From Phialophora verrucosa (lineage: Eukaryota > Ascomycota > Eurotiomycetes > Chaetothyriales > Herpotrichiellaceae), in assembly GCA_002099365.1 (NCBI GenBank), contig MSED01000002.1:2170001-2234000 (forward strand): a stretch of 64,000 bases of DNA. Direction: 5' to 3'. Below, piece by piece: positions 21,282 through 32,764 of this stretch. The translations under genes were made by a program, and so were the position numbers. The notes under the pieces were generated by a model, which saw only the letters and a program-made list of their open reading frames with translations, did not search any database and was not told the origin of the DNA. Positions within the stretch are counted from its first letter, which is position 1, and every line of letters starts with the position of its first letter.

Positions 21282-21718
21282 AGACGAAGAGTCAGCCAGT
21301 TATCATGGGTCGGCGGAGGCCTGGATGACGGCGAGGACTTGACTTCGTCCCGTTTGTTCTATTCCGTAAGCATGAGAGCCAGCGTTTTCAGGACCTGGAA
21401 ATCCCATTAGCATTGGGTTAGCAGGTTAATATCCACCTGATATCCAGGCAGCGGCTATGCGTAGCTGCAACATTGAACATCTGAACTTTCAAAGCCTGAA
21501 TGACTCTTGTTGGACTTTTCTCACCTGCGTGCTTTAGAACCAGAGAGGAGGATTAGTCAGCAACCACCAGCAAGGCCCGCACCAAAAGCCGACGAGGCTG
21601 CAGCCTGCATCAAGCTCCACCTCAATTTTTTGTCGACTCCAAACTCCGCAGTTGAAGGAATGCGAATTCTTGAGGATTGCGCCGCGTCTGCTCCAGCTTC
21701 AGCGACCACCCCTTTACC
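21282..21718. other. intergenic between ERG10 and SNU114
   Basis: 437 nt between two plus-strand genes; terminator of one and promoter of the next, with no further feature recognised. Confidence 0.4.
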
Positions 21719-24718
21719 ATGGACGACCTCTATGATGAGTATATCTGCCCAGATCCTGACACGCGCTCCAGCTTGCTAACTTGCCCCAGGTTCGGTAACT
21801 TTATCGGCGAGGCAGTCTCGGACGAAGAGGCGTCCCAAGATGGCGCCGCGGCCCAACACTATGTGTACGACGAGGAGTCTGACACTGAAGCGCCCCCCCC
21901 TGGGGATGGGCTGATGGAGGTTGACGATGAAGGACTATCGAATGCTGTGATATTACACGAAGACAAGCAATACTATCCGACGGCGCAACAGGTGTATGGC
22001 GAAGATGTCGAGACTATGGTGCAGGAAGAAGATGCGCAACCGCTCACACAGCCCATCATCGCTCCGGTGACCAAGAAGAAGTTTCAAGTTCAGGAAGCGG
22101 ATTTGCCCCCCGTCCAGTATTCCAGAGAGTTCATGTCAGATCTTCTCAGCTTCCCAGAAGGTATCAGAAACATTGCCGTTGCGGGACATCTGCACCATGG
22201 CAAGACCGCATTTGTGGACATGTTGGTCATGCAGACGCACGATCTACAAGACAGACTGGATAAGCGAATCGGCAGAAGGAGAGACGAACAGCTACGATAC
22301 ACCGATACGCACTTTTTGGAGCGGGAACGAGGAATCTCAATAAAAGCCGCGCCAATCAGTGTAGTCATGCAAGGTACAAGGGGGAAGTCGCATATCCTGA
22401 ATGTGATCGATACACCGGGACACGTCAACTTTGTGGACGAGGTGGCTTCGAGTATGCGCCTGGTCGATGGAGTCGTACTTGTGGTTGATGTGGTTGAAGG
22501 TGTGCAGATCAATACCGAGCAGGTCATCAAACATGCCGTCTTGGAAGATCTACCTATGGTTCTGGTCATCAACAAGATGGACCGCTTAATATTGGAACTT
22601 AAGATTCCGCCAACGGACGCTTACTTCAAGTTGAAACATGTGGTCGAGGAAGTCAACACGATCATCGAAAACACAATCCCTGGCAGAGGAGAAAAGCGGC
22701 GGCTCTCGCCTGAGAAGGGAAACGTCGCTTTTGCTTGCACCTCCATGGACTGGGTCTTTACTCTACCATCATTCGCCAAAATGTACGCCGAAACGTATCC
22801 GAAAGTGGACGCCACCGAGTTCTCGATGAGATTGTGGGGAGATATCTTTTTCAACCCCGGGAGTCGGAAATTCACCCGCAAAGCCGCAGAAGAGGGCTCG
22901 AAGCGGGCGTTTGTGAACTTCGTGCTCGAGCCTATCTACAAGCTGTACGCGCACACCATCAGTGAGAGTCCCGAAGACCTCGCGCCAACACTGAAGACTC
23001 TCGGCATATCTTTAAAACCCTCACAGCTCAAGTCCGATGCGAAGGACCTGCTCAAGCTTGTGTGCGCACAGTTCTTTGGACCAGCAAGCGGCTTTGTGGA
23101 CATGGTTGTTCAACATTTGCCCTCGCCAGTGGATGGCGCAAGACGGATGCTAGACAACTACTATACTGGACCACTGGATTCGAAGATCGGAGAGGCAATG
23201 ACTAAATGCGACTCGGATGGGCCCTTGGTTGTGGAGGTGACCAAGCTGTTCAGCTCCGCGGATGCGAAGACTTTCCATGCCTTCGGCCGCATACTGTCTG
23301 GAACGGCGTCACCAGATCAGGTGGTCCGCGTCCTCGGAGAGTCTTATAGCGTTGAAGACGAAGAAGACTCAGCCATGTCTACGATCACAGCCACCCATCT
23401 CGCTTGCTCCCGTTATAACATCCCTGTCTCCGGCGTGCCGGCCGGAAATCTTGTGCTCATTTCCGGCATCGAGAACTCCATAGTGAAGACGGCCACTGTG
23501 GTAGCCGAGAGGTTTCCCGACAACGAAGATGCCTACATCTTCAAGCCAATACGACACTTCACCGAGTCGGTGTTCAAAGTTGCCGTCGAGCCAGTCAATC
23601 CATCAGAACTACCCAAAATGCTCGAAGGCCTACGGAAGATCAACAAGTCATATCCTCTCATAACGACTAAGGTTGAGGAGTCAGGCGAGCACGTCGTGCT
23701 AGGCACGGGGGAGCTTTATATGGACTGTGTTCTGCATGATCTGCGCACGCTGTTCGCAGAGATGGATATTAAGGTGTCCGATCCTGTGACCCGGTTCTGT
23801 GAGACAGTCACCGAAACGAGCGCCATCATGTGCTACGCATTGACACCCAACAAGAAAAACAAACTCACCATGATTGCCGAGCCGCTGGACGACGGCATCG
23901 CAGAAGACATTGAAGCCGGCGTCGTCAAGATTCGCGATCCGATCAGGAAGGTGGCCAAGTTCTTCGAAGAGAAGTACGAATGGGACAAGCTTGCAGCTCG
24001 ATCTATATGGGCGTTTGGGCCCGAAGAGATGGGTCCCAATATCCTGTGCGACGACACCTTGCCTTCGACCACGGACAAGAAACTCCTCAAGTCTGTGCAA
24101 GAGAGCATCAAGCAGGGCTTCTCCTGGGGAACACGCGAAGGCCCGCTCTGCGAAGAACCTATCCGCAACACTAAGTTCCGGGTCACGGGCGCCGAGCTGG
24201 CGCTCGAACCTATCTTTCGCGGTGGTGGACAAATCATCCCCACGGCTCGTCGGGCGGTGTACAGCTCCTTCCTGATGGCCGGCCCTCGACTCATGGAACC
24301 GGTCTACAGTGTGCACATGACTGGCCCTGCCGACGCCGTCTCCGGCCTTTATACCGTGCTGATGAAGCGGCGAGGTCATGTCGTCTCTGACGGCCCCGTC
24401 GCCGGAACGCCCCTCTACGCAGCTAAAGCTCTCATCCCCGTCATAGACAGCTTCGGCTTCGAAACAGACTTGAGGATCCACAGCCAAGGCGCAGCGAGTG
24501 TATCCCTTGTATTCGATCGTTGGGACGTCGTGCCCGGCGACCCGCTGGACAAGAGCATCAAGATCAGACCCTTGGAAATGGCAGGCCCGCAGCAGGCAGC
24601 CCGGGATTTCGTGCTGAAGACACGGAGGAGAAAGGGCCTGAGCGAGGATGTGGATGTGAAGAGATTCTTGGAGCCCGAGCTGTTGGCCGGCTTGAGGGAG
24701 AGCGGTGTCTTGGATTGA
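21719..24718 (+). CDS. SNU114: U5 snRNP GTPase Snu114 (EFTUD2)
   Basis: EF-2-like GTPase of the U5 snRNP that controls spliceosome activation and disassembly through Brr2. A 51-nt intron (21739-21789, GTATAT..GCTAAC..CCCCAG) lies after MDDLYDE; because 51 is a multiple of 3 the frame stays open, but splicing restores the conserved YDEFGNFIG start. Exons 21719-21738 and 21790-24718 give 982 aa. Marks: acidic N-terminus, KQYYPTAQQVYGEDVETMVQ, EEDAQPLTQPII, P-loop GHLHHGKT near residue 137, DTPGHVNF, NKMDRLILELK near 266, and EF-2 domains II-V through to KTRRRKGLSEDV near the C-terminus. The ATG at 21719 is the one matching the family; an upstream ATG-like start adds 14 residues unlike it. Long antisense ORFs here are shadows. 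Confidence 0.96.
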   Translation: MDDLYDEYICPDPDTRSSLLTCPRFGNFIGEAVSDEEASQDGAAAQHYVYDEESDTEAPPPGDGLMEVDDEGLSNAVILHEDKQYYPTAQQVYGEDVETMVQEEDAQPLTQPIIAPVTKKKFQVQEADLPPVQYSREFMSDLLSFPEGIRNIAVAGHLHHGKTAFVDMLVMQTHDLQDRLDKRIGRRRDEQLRYTDTHFLERERGISIKAAPISVVMQGTRGKSHILNVIDTPGHVNFVDEVASSMRLVDGVVLVVDVVEGVQINTEQVIKHAVLEDLPMVLVINKMDRLILELKIPPTDAYFKLKHVVEEVNTIIENTIPGRGEKRRLSPEKGNVAFACTSMDWVFTLPSFAKMYAETYPKVDATEFSMRLWGDIFFNPGSRKFTRKAAEEGSKRAFVNFVLEPIYKLYAHTISESPEDLAPTLKTLGISLKPSQLKSDAKDLLKLVCAQFFGPASGFVDMVVQHLPSPVDGARRMLDNYYTGPLDSKIGEAMTKCDSDGPLVVEVTKLFSSADAKTFHAFGRILSGTASPDQVVRVLGESYSVEDEEDSAMSTITATHLACSRYNIPVSGVPAGNLVLISGIENSIVKTATVVAERFPDNEDAYIFKPIRHFTESVFKVAVEPVNPSELPKMLEGLRKINKSYPLITTKVEESGEHVVLGTGELYMDCVLHDLRTLFAEMDIKVSDPVTRFCETVTETSAIMCYALTPNKKNKLTMIAEPLDDGIAEDIEAGVVKIRDPIRKVAKFFEEKYEWDKLAARSIWAFGPEEMGPNILCDDTLPSTTDKKLLKSVQESIKQGFSWGTREGPLCEEPIRNTKFRVTGAELALEPIFRGGGQIIPTARRAVYSSFLMAGPRLMEPVYSVHMTGPADAVSGLYTVLMKRRGHVVSDGPVAGTPLYAAKALIPVIDSFGFETDLRIHSQGAASVSLVFDRWDVVPGDPLDKSIKIRPLEMAGPQQAARDFVLKTRRRKGLSEDVDVKRFLEPELLAGLRESGVLD

Positions 24719-25807
24719 TCCACAATCGACAGCCGGTCGGGGTGGCCAGGCCAGAGACGGGAAAGAAATGCCAGAATAAACCGGCATAGTGGCAGGATGG
24801 CAGGGTTACGGGGCAGCACCACAAGTTTTCGGACACCAACCGAGTGAATGATACCCCCAATGGAGGTGTAAACCAACGTGTCCCATGAGATACTTTACTG
24901 TCCAGATCCCACCATATCATGCTCATGTCAAGGCCCCGCGCTCACCTGCCTGCGAACGAGGCTTCTTCCATGGCAGATGAGCCGCACACCTCATCAGCGC
25001 CATCTGCTCCAATGCGACGCTGGGCGCCGAGTTGTGATTCTCAGCACAGTCCTTCCAGGAGTGCACGAGCCCAATAGTGCACGAGCACGAGAGTGCAAAA
25101 CACCACAGGACAGCCTTGTGGACAAACTTCGTCCAAGTGCATAGCTAAAGGAGATACCCGATCTCACAAACATTATATTAACTTGTGCGGGGCGGATTCC
25201 TACCCGTCCCTGTACAGTATGTAAGATACGCCTTCCAAGGCTAGAGGACGGCGAGCAGGGTCGCCGTCGTGTCGATGTAAACGAATCAATCGGAAGGTTT
25301 GCTGCCTTCCGCGTAACCGTACAGTCCCTCCGACGCGAGCCATGTCCCCCAACCAGTGCTCATGATCCCGATTTCTATCCCTTGGTACATGAAGCATGGC
25401 CTTCCCTATCAGCGACGCTTCGCTCTATGGAAGAGGCCAGAGACAAAGCCTCGCTCATGTCGTTGCAGTGCGCCTGTCAAGATGACAATCATGGGACCCG
25501 TAACCGCCCGTTTCTGACATGTTCAGAACCATTATACCATGGAATAGAAAAGAATTTAGTCAAGGCTTGGGGTGACTCAAAAGTGCCGCCTCCGTGTATT
25601 GGGTTCGGTCTTCTCTCGCCCCCGTGGCCGACCCACCCGTACTGACATTGCCGATCGCCAGAGCCTCTCAATGTTACTGAAAAGATATTGGGTAGAAAGG
25701 AGGAGGCCGGCCAGCGGTATGGCACTTTGTCCACATAGCTCATTCCCGGTATTTTCGTTCCGATTTTATGGCAGATACATCACCGTTTGACTGATGACAG
25801 GTAGGAA
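24719..25807. other. convergent intergenic region
   Basis: 1.1 kb between the 3' ends of SNU114 and the disordered-protein gene. An AATAAA (24775-24780) 57 nt past the SNU114 stop is a plausible poly(A) signal. No coding signal recognised. Confidence 0.4.
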
Positions 25808-26657
25808 TCAGGATTCAGGTGAAGGCTGAGGTTTCTCGTAGCGAGGCTGCGAGGATTGGTATGAGCTGTATCGACCCGTACTGGTAGGCGGACCATATTT
25901 GGGTCCGCTTGCGGGATGCTGCCTGGGTGGCGCCATTCCGCTGCGCGTCTGCACCGAGGAGGTGATTAAAGGCACTGGGTCGGAGCTATATAGTTGGCTT
26001 TGACCCGACCCATACTGCACTGAGGTCCTTGATTCGTTTACGGGTCGGCTTGAAGAGGTGATCGCGAAGTAAGAGTTGGAGGGATCTCTTTGGTGTTGCG
26101 TACCAGACACACTGGGTGCCGAAGCGAATCGAGAACGTCCAACATCGTCTCCTCTATCGATATCAGCGTGCCCTTCTCTTCCTTTGCCTTTCACGCCACC
26201 TTGAGTAGGTGTGGGATAAGACCTGGGAATCCTGGCTTCCTGCTCTTCTGGTCCGCCTTGCGGATCCAGTGGTTTTGGCGCTGGGGCTTTCTTCAGAGTC
26301 CTGTCCTCCTGCTCTTTTGGTTCACCTCGCGAATCCAGTAGTTTTGGCGCCGGCGCCTTCCTCGGAGGATGACGTTCGTGGTCGGATTCTTGGTCTTTAT
26401 CATGTCTACGTTGATCGCTTTTGTCTTTGTCCGCGTTGTTGCTGCCGCGCTCGTCAGAAGCGTGGGCGCTTTGGGAGACACGGGATGTCTGGCTCGTTAG
26501 TATCCACAGCCATCTCCCGCGCCCGGGGGGTGTGTCTCACTGCGTGTGGGTGGGCGACAGGTCTTGGATTCAGGGGCGTCGCACTGGGGGCTGGGGCATA
26601 AGGCGGCGGCCGTCGATCGTTGTCCGCCCGTGGCTTTGGAGGGTGCCTCGTGGTCAT
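25808..26657 (-). CDS. disordered Pro/Lys-rich protein with an internal tandem repeat, unknown function
   Basis: Two exons, 26541-26657 and 25808-26488, joined by a 52-nt intron (GTGAGA..TACTAAC..GCCAG) in phase 0; 265 aa. Neither exon is long, so this gene is easily missed. The N-terminus is Pro/Arg rich (MTTRHPPKPRADNDRRPPPY), the middle has charged runs (DKDKSDQRRHDKDQESDHER), and a 20-odd-residue unit occurs twice in tandem: KAPAPKLLDSRGEPKEQE and KAPAPKPLDPQGGPEEQE. The C-terminal half is Ser/Tyr/Gln rich (YSSYQSSQPRY). No domain, signal peptide or membrane segment. I do not recognise a family; the strong branch site and acceptor and the phase match argue that it is a real gene. Confidence 0.6.
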
Positions 26658-27278
26658 TGCTCCCGCCCGCCGTAGGAGCTAGTTGTTAGACATAGCGGGC
26701 TGTACTGCTCGATGTGCAACAATCGCTGAGCTTCATTGAATGATGCGCAGAATCACCTGAGTGCAAGACTGCCTTCGCAAGGCGAGTCGAACAGCACTCA
26801 CGCTTGCCGGGCGCATGGCATGGCATGGGCGGCCGAGAATCCCTCGTGACCTTGCGGCCAGCAATGCAGGCGATCTGAACTCGATTGGTAAATGAAGCAG
26901 CCACGCCCGCATTCGGGGCACCATTGGCCACGGTCAATGTGGCACCAGTCACGACGGGCGCACAGGACGAAATTGAAATCAGGCTGAGTCTCGCTGTAGC
27001 CTGTGATCTGGATGAACCATGGCTCTCGTCATGATCTCTGTGACAGATTTAAAACCCAGAGGCCCGGTTCTGCGCTGGACATCGTGCGGACTTTGCAATG
27101 CCATAAGCGGCAATGAGCGCTTCTGACAGTGTGAGAACGGGGCTTTGGCATGACCAAAGTCGAGGTTGGCCGTACAGTGGGTGAATATCAACAACTCATA
27201 GCTTGAACCCGCCATACTGAAGTTGGAGCAGACATCCAGATTACAGCTCCAAAAGGATGGGACGTCTTTGTTCAACTG
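26658..27278. promoter_or_regulatory. divergent intergenic region
   Basis: Separates the disordered-protein gene (minus) from the two-TM membrane protein (plus). A short minus-strand ORF (26686-26952) has no recognisable feature. Confidence 0.35.
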
Positions 27279-29270
27279 ATGCTGGGGGTCTGTCTTGGAG
27301 CAGTGTGGCCGTCACTGAGCCGTATCATATCCCGCGCCCTGCAGTTGGTCAAGTACAGTTGGCACGACCTGTGGCACACCAGAGGGAAGAGCCGGGTTGA
27401 AGAAAGTGCGCCGTTGCTCGAGAACAGCAACCGCAGCACCAGTGATCGCGCTCGTACTGATGGGGATCTGCCACACCCAAGCCTGCCGGCATCGCCCCGT
27501 TTCTCGGGCCATACGTCTAATACGGAGGACTTGGTTTCCTCTCCTGCGAATGGCGCCGACGAGTTTCCTATACAGCATCTACGGGTCGAATACTCGTGGC
27601 TACCCAAAGCTCTGTCCTTTTGCACCCTCACCGGGTTCATCGGCTGGGCTGTGGTGAGTTCATTTACAACTCAGATACCTGCAAGCTCGTTAGGACTTGT
27701 GTCCTCGACGCAGTGCGGGTCATGGTCACTTAGGAGAGGTGTGGATGAAAGAGCTCTGGCGGACGATGCATTGCTTCAGTCGGCAAAGGAGAGAAGGGCA
27801 GGTGAGTACGAGCACGCTTGCTATGGCGCTCAAAGTGCGACCAGCTCGGAGGAATGCTCTTTTTTCAGGACCCAAGCGATACCGTCGACAGTTACACGCA
27901 CAGATTGCCCGTTCAAGGATCAGAGTCTGTGTGCCGGACGTGGACTTCAGATCGCCACTCGTTTCACGACCGGTCGTGTCGATGCAAGTGTACTGGGTGT
28001 GAACGTGGCCAATCCACCCAAGTTCAACCGCACCACGATCTGCGTCCCGCTGAACATGGATCAGGGATTTGTCAGGGAGATTCCGCCGGACAAATATCAC
28101 AGCGATTATCGATACGAATACCATTTTGGGTCAAGAAATGATGGCAGACATACTTGGAACTATACCTTTCGCACGGCTGGTGACCCATTCAACTATAGAG
28201 TGGCTGCATACTCAGTCAGGCGAGTTTCCTCTTCTCGCCAAATGCTTGTCCACTGACTTGCTCTTTCCTGCAGTGCCTATGAATCGACACCCTACGGACC
28301 AGAGCATGACTACTGGAATCCCATCTCCGGACTCGATATTATCTACCCGGGGAAAGATCCATACTTGACAATCATGTTCATATCGAGCTGCCGCATTATA
28401 TACAGAGGAGCGTGCGAGGATCTTATTTTCCCCGCCACTGAAGAATACCCGCCGGGGAGCAGCAGGTTTCGGAATGCTGATCCCCGAGCTCGCCCACTTG
28501 CCTGCATTGACTGGAACGAGGTCTGCACGCATGATGGTGTTTGCGACTCGATGGAGGAAGGAGTTGAAGGATATGGCATTGGCTATGAGTTCACGAGATC
28601 TGCCATGCGACAATCAACTACATTCAAGGCAATCAAAGCCCGTCTTGGCAATGCACTGCTTGCAAACGAAAAGGTTGGAGACTACGAGTCGTTCAGACTA
28701 GATCCAGAGCAATGGGTCCTCGAGAGCCGTGCACTATTCAACACTTCACTGGCACGCATGCAGTTCGACGCATTAGACGTTGCCATAGGAGCGGGCCACG
28801 AGAAAGCTCCCGAGTTCTATGAAGAAGTGACACCAAAGTGGGCACAAGGTAAAATGTGTGGCATCTACAAATTCCAGCTACCGAAAGAATACGCCAATAT
28901 CAATTTCTGGGCCCTCCTTGGAATCCCGCTCCTCGCCCTGGTCATAATAGGACTCGGCCGGGAGGCAGGGAGAGGCCCGTATACAGAAGACGAATATCCG
29001 CTTGTTGGAGAGATGCTTTGGTTCGACGTTGTCTTCGACTGGGTCGTTTTGAGTCCTTGCAAGGCAATGGGTTCTTGTGCAAGATTTTGCCGTTGGTATT
29101 TACGGCGATGGGACCAACGGCGACGGGCGAGGAAACAAGCACCTGCTTCCACAGCCGTCCTAAATCAAGGTCGAGCAGAACTAGGGGGAAGCCAGCTTCT
29201 GCCAGGACCTGGAGCCGCCTCAACGCCGGCGGAGCGGAGCTTTCGCCCAAGCGACGCCGAACTTGACTGA
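27279..29270 (+). CDS. fungal two-transmembrane protein with large Cys-containing ectodomain, unknown function
   Basis: Two exons, 27279-28219 and 28274-29270, 645 aa. The intron has a GC donor (AG|GCGAGT) and TTTCCTGCAG acceptor; only this choice keeps the phase (SAYESTPYG follows). First membrane segment near residue 110-135 (LPKALSFCTLTGFIGWAVVSSF), second near 520-540 (INFWALLGIPLLALVIIGLG). Between them lie about 380 residues with several N-glycosylation sites (FNRTT, WNYTF, FNTSL) and paired cysteines (CGSW, CYGAQ, CPFKDQSLC, CRIIYRGAC, CIDWNEVCTHDGVC), so this part probably faces the lumen or outside. N- and C-termini are hydrophilic and basic, likely cytosolic. No known catalytic motif. 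I cannot name the family; similar hypothetical proteins of ascomycetes have this layout as far as I recall. Confidence 0.75.
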
Positions 29271-30376
29271 TTAACTTGGTTTTTAGGATGCGCGGCTACA
29301 ACTGAGGCAGTCGGACTCGCCCTGAATTTGCACGCCAAGTACGCGTTATGGTATGTCAGCTTTCCAACAGACGGTTCATCGAGGAGAATTGCAACCTCGG
29401 AACGAGATGAGGCTATTGACCTAATCATGGCACTGCACACGCCTTTCGTGCTATATGCCATATACCGGCATTTTGCACTTCGACGAGGTTCTACTCATTA
29501 CATAAAAGGGTATCGATGTGGATTGCCTCGCGAACACTGTTATCGTACGGGTGGAGTAGGAGGAAGTCGCAGGAAGTGTCGCTACCGCGCATGAGAGAAA
29601 TCTGACACCATCAGAGGCTCAAACTGGTGTAGACAAAAAAGGATGGATGCGAAGAGATGGGTCTCTCATGAATATTGGCGTAAGAGATTCCATAATTAGA
29701 TTGTATCGCTCTTCGGTGGCAGCATCTCGGTATTAGGCAGCGAAAGAGCAACGATTCAGCTTTTTGAAGTACCATATTCTGCCCCTAATTCAGACCACAC
29801 TTTAGATAGAAAGGATACCGCCACAATTACCAGCTGGCTGTTGAGTTCTTTGATGACAGAGAGCGTAAAGCATGCAGAGATCTTGGGTGCTACACGGCCA
29901 ATCTGCGCAATCACCTTATTGTATCTTCCGACATATTAACGCAGCTCATCGTCTGTTGCTCAAATATTATCGGGGCATACCCTTATCTTATTGACAGAGC
30001 GAACCGCGACATCGTCCATGGGCGTACACCTGAATCCTTTGAATCCCATCGAGGTCCTATTGTGTTGCCGGAACTACAAGAATGGCTGGCCGTGTAGGAG
30101 TTGAGCGATGAAATATTAAGATGGCTTTTCGCTCAGCTACAGTACAGACAACCCTCGATTCGCACGTCGACGGCGCTAGTATTTGTGGTCCACCGAATTG
30201 TTCGGCCGCGTCGGCCTTGGCCAAGATTTCGAAATTTTGAGAGAGTCCACTTAAAAAGTTCTTGAAGGGCAACCCGCAGCCGAGCCATATCAACCTCTTA
30301 CTGCGGCTACCTCACCTTCTTTTCGTTCTCTCAAATCTTCAGAGCGCATTCAAGGGACTCTTTGAATCTCGTAATT
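29271..30376. other. intergenic, relatively AT-rich, no supported gene
   Basis: 1.1 kb between the membrane protein gene and SSB1, both plus strand. Base composition is more AT-rich than the flanks between about 29600 and 30000; no ORF of interest. Confidence 0.4.
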
Positions 30377-32764
30377 ATGGCGGAAGAGGTTTACGAAGGT
30401 GCCATTGGCATCGATCTTGGTGGGTTCTGCTCATCCCACCCTCACCGTTGCGTGCGCCGCCTAACCGATTCTTCCAGGTACCACCTACTCTTGCGTCGCT
30501 ATCTACGAAGGCACAAATGTCGAAATCAGTATGTCAGCCCCGGGCAGAGGCGAGCGAAACAGCACGCTAACAATCTACAGTCGCCAACGAGCAGGGTAGC
30601 TTTACCACGCCCTCCTTCGTCTCCTTCACGGATGAAGAGCGCCTCATCGGTGAGGCCGCCAAAAATCAAGCGGCAATGAATCCAGAGAACACTGTCTTCG
30701 ATGTCAAGTCAGTGCAGTTACTCCAAAGAAAGATAATACCTGGCTAACCACAGTGCAGGCGACTGATCGGGCGACGCTACGATGACCCTACTGTTAAGAA
30801 GGATATCGAATCATGGCCCTTCAAGATTGTCGACCAAGGTGGCAACCCTATGGTCCAGGTCGAGTATCTGAAGGAGACCAAGGTCTTCTCGCCTCAGGAA
30901 ATCTCTTCCATGGTTCTCACAAAGGTGAGCGCAGTCGGTGCTGCTGTTGGACTGCCGAGATTAATCTTTGGACACAGATGAAGGAAGTCGCAGAGACCAA
31001 GCTCGGCAAGAAGGTCTCGAAAGCTGTTGTCACCGTCCCAGCCTACTTCAATGACAACCAGAGACAAGCCACCAAGGATGCCGGTGCCATTGCTGGCCTC
31101 AACGTCCTCCGTATCATCAACGAACCTACTGCCGCCGCTATTGCCTACGGTCTCGGCTCGGGGAAATCCGAAAAGGAGCGAAACGTCCTCATCTACGATC
31201 TTGGTGGTGGTACTTTCGATGTCTCCCTGCTGAACATCCAGGGCGGCGTCTTCACCGTCAAGGCCACCGCGGGCGACACCCACTTGGGCGGTCAAGATTT
31301 CGACACCAACCTCCTTGAGCACTTCAAGAAGGAATTCCAACGGAAGACAAAGAAGGACATGTCTGGCGATGCCCGTGCTCTCCGAAGACTGCGTACCGCC
31401 TGCGAACGTGCCAAGAGAACTCTGTCGAACGGAACCCAAACCACGGTTGAGATCGACTCATTATTCGACGGCGAAGATTTCAACGCCCAGATCACCCGTG
31501 CCCGTTTCGAAGACCTGAACGCCAAGATCTTCAGCGGCACACTTGAGCCTGTTCAACAGGTTCTCAAGGATGCCGGCATTGACAAGTCAAAGGTGGATGA
31601 GATTGTGCTTGTTGGTGGCTCTACCCGTATTCCTCGTATTCAGAAACTGCTGAGCGACTTCTTCGACGGAAAGAAGCTGGAGAAGGTATGTAAATCACGA
31701 CAGATGAGCCGAGTAATGCTAACGTTGTGACAGAGCATCAACCCTGATGAGGCCGTCGCTTACGGCGCTGCCGTCCAGGCCGGTATCCTCTCCGGCAAAG
31801 CCACCTCGGCCGAGACTGCTGATCTCCTGCTTCTCGACGTCGTTCCTCTCTCCCTGGGCGTCGCAATGGAGGGTTCGATCTTCGCTCCTGTTGTGCCACG
31901 CGGACAGACCGTCCCGTAAGTTCTCCTCCCTTTCTGGGTAACCCAGACACCTAAGACATCTGCTGACCATTTGCAGTACTATCAAGAAGCGGTAAAGTTC
32001 CCCTATTTATTTCTTTTCCGTACCACCTTAATGTTTCTGCTTCTTTCCGTTCCTTCAGCATTTTAGCGCTGGTGATATGGGCAGTTACTAATACAATTTG
32101 CATGGAATAGGACCTTTACTACTGTTGTGGAGTGAGTTATCCCTGCTGCTCGAAATGATTCCTATGCTAACTTCTCTAGCAACCAACAAACCGTTCAGTT
32201 TCCGGTCTATCAGGGAGAAAGAACGAGTATGTCGTCCTGAAACCTTGCTACTAGCGGAAAAGAGCTGATAATAAAACAGATTGCGAGGACAATACTTCTC
32301 TGGGCGAGTTCACTCTTGCTCCGATCCCCCCCGCTAGAGCAGGGGAGCCTGTGCTCGAGGTGGTGTTCGAAGTTGATGTCAACGGTATCCTCAAGGTCAC
32401 CGCCACCGAGAAGTCCTCTGGCCGGACCGCCAACATCACCATCTCTAATGCCGTTGGCAAGCTTTCAACCTCTGAAATCGAGAAGATGGTAGAAGATGCT
32501 GCCAAATTCAAGACCACCGACGAGGCCTTCACCAAGAAATTCGAGGCGAAGCAACAGCTTGAGTCTTACATTGGCCGGGTTGAGGAGTTGATCAATGACC
32601 CTGGCTTGTCGATGAAGATGAAGCGTGGCAACAAGGCCAAGATCGAAGAGGCGTTGTCTGATGCCATGCAACAGCTCGAGGTGGATGATTCATCGCCTGA
32701 TGACCTGAAGAAGAAAGAGCTGGCACTCAAGAGAGCCATGACCAAGGCCATGGCTACGAGGTAG
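30377..32764 (+). CDS. SSB1: ribosome-associated Hsp70 chaperone Ssb
   Basis: Ten exons: 30377-30419, 30478-30528, 30581-30707, 30759-30924, 30978-31685, 31734-31915, 31977-31991, 32111-32131, 32180-32226 and 32280-32764. All phases agree; the product is 614 aa, close to yeast Ssb (613). Hsp70 marks: GAIGIDLGTTYSCVA phosphate loop, FDVKRLIGRRYDDP, IINEPTAAAIAYGLG, IYDLGGGTFDVSLL and VGGSTRIPRIQKLL. Ssb-specific features include EEVYEGAIGIDLG at the N-terminus, LSLGVAMEGSIFAPVVPRGQ in the substrate-binding part, and a C-terminus ending MTKAMATR rather than EEVD (cytosolic Ssa) or HDEL (ER). Role: with RAC (Zuo1-Ssz1) it binds nascent chains at the ribosome exit. Exons 7 and 8 are only 15 and 21 nt. 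Confidence 0.96.

Noticed and set aside
23699..24787. 362-aa ORF antisense to SNU114
   Set aside because: Mirror of a highly conserved coding frame; no domain, and its own composition follows the sense codons.
26686..26952. 88-aa minus-strand ORF
   Set aside because: No domain, no signal peptide and located in a divergent promoter gap.
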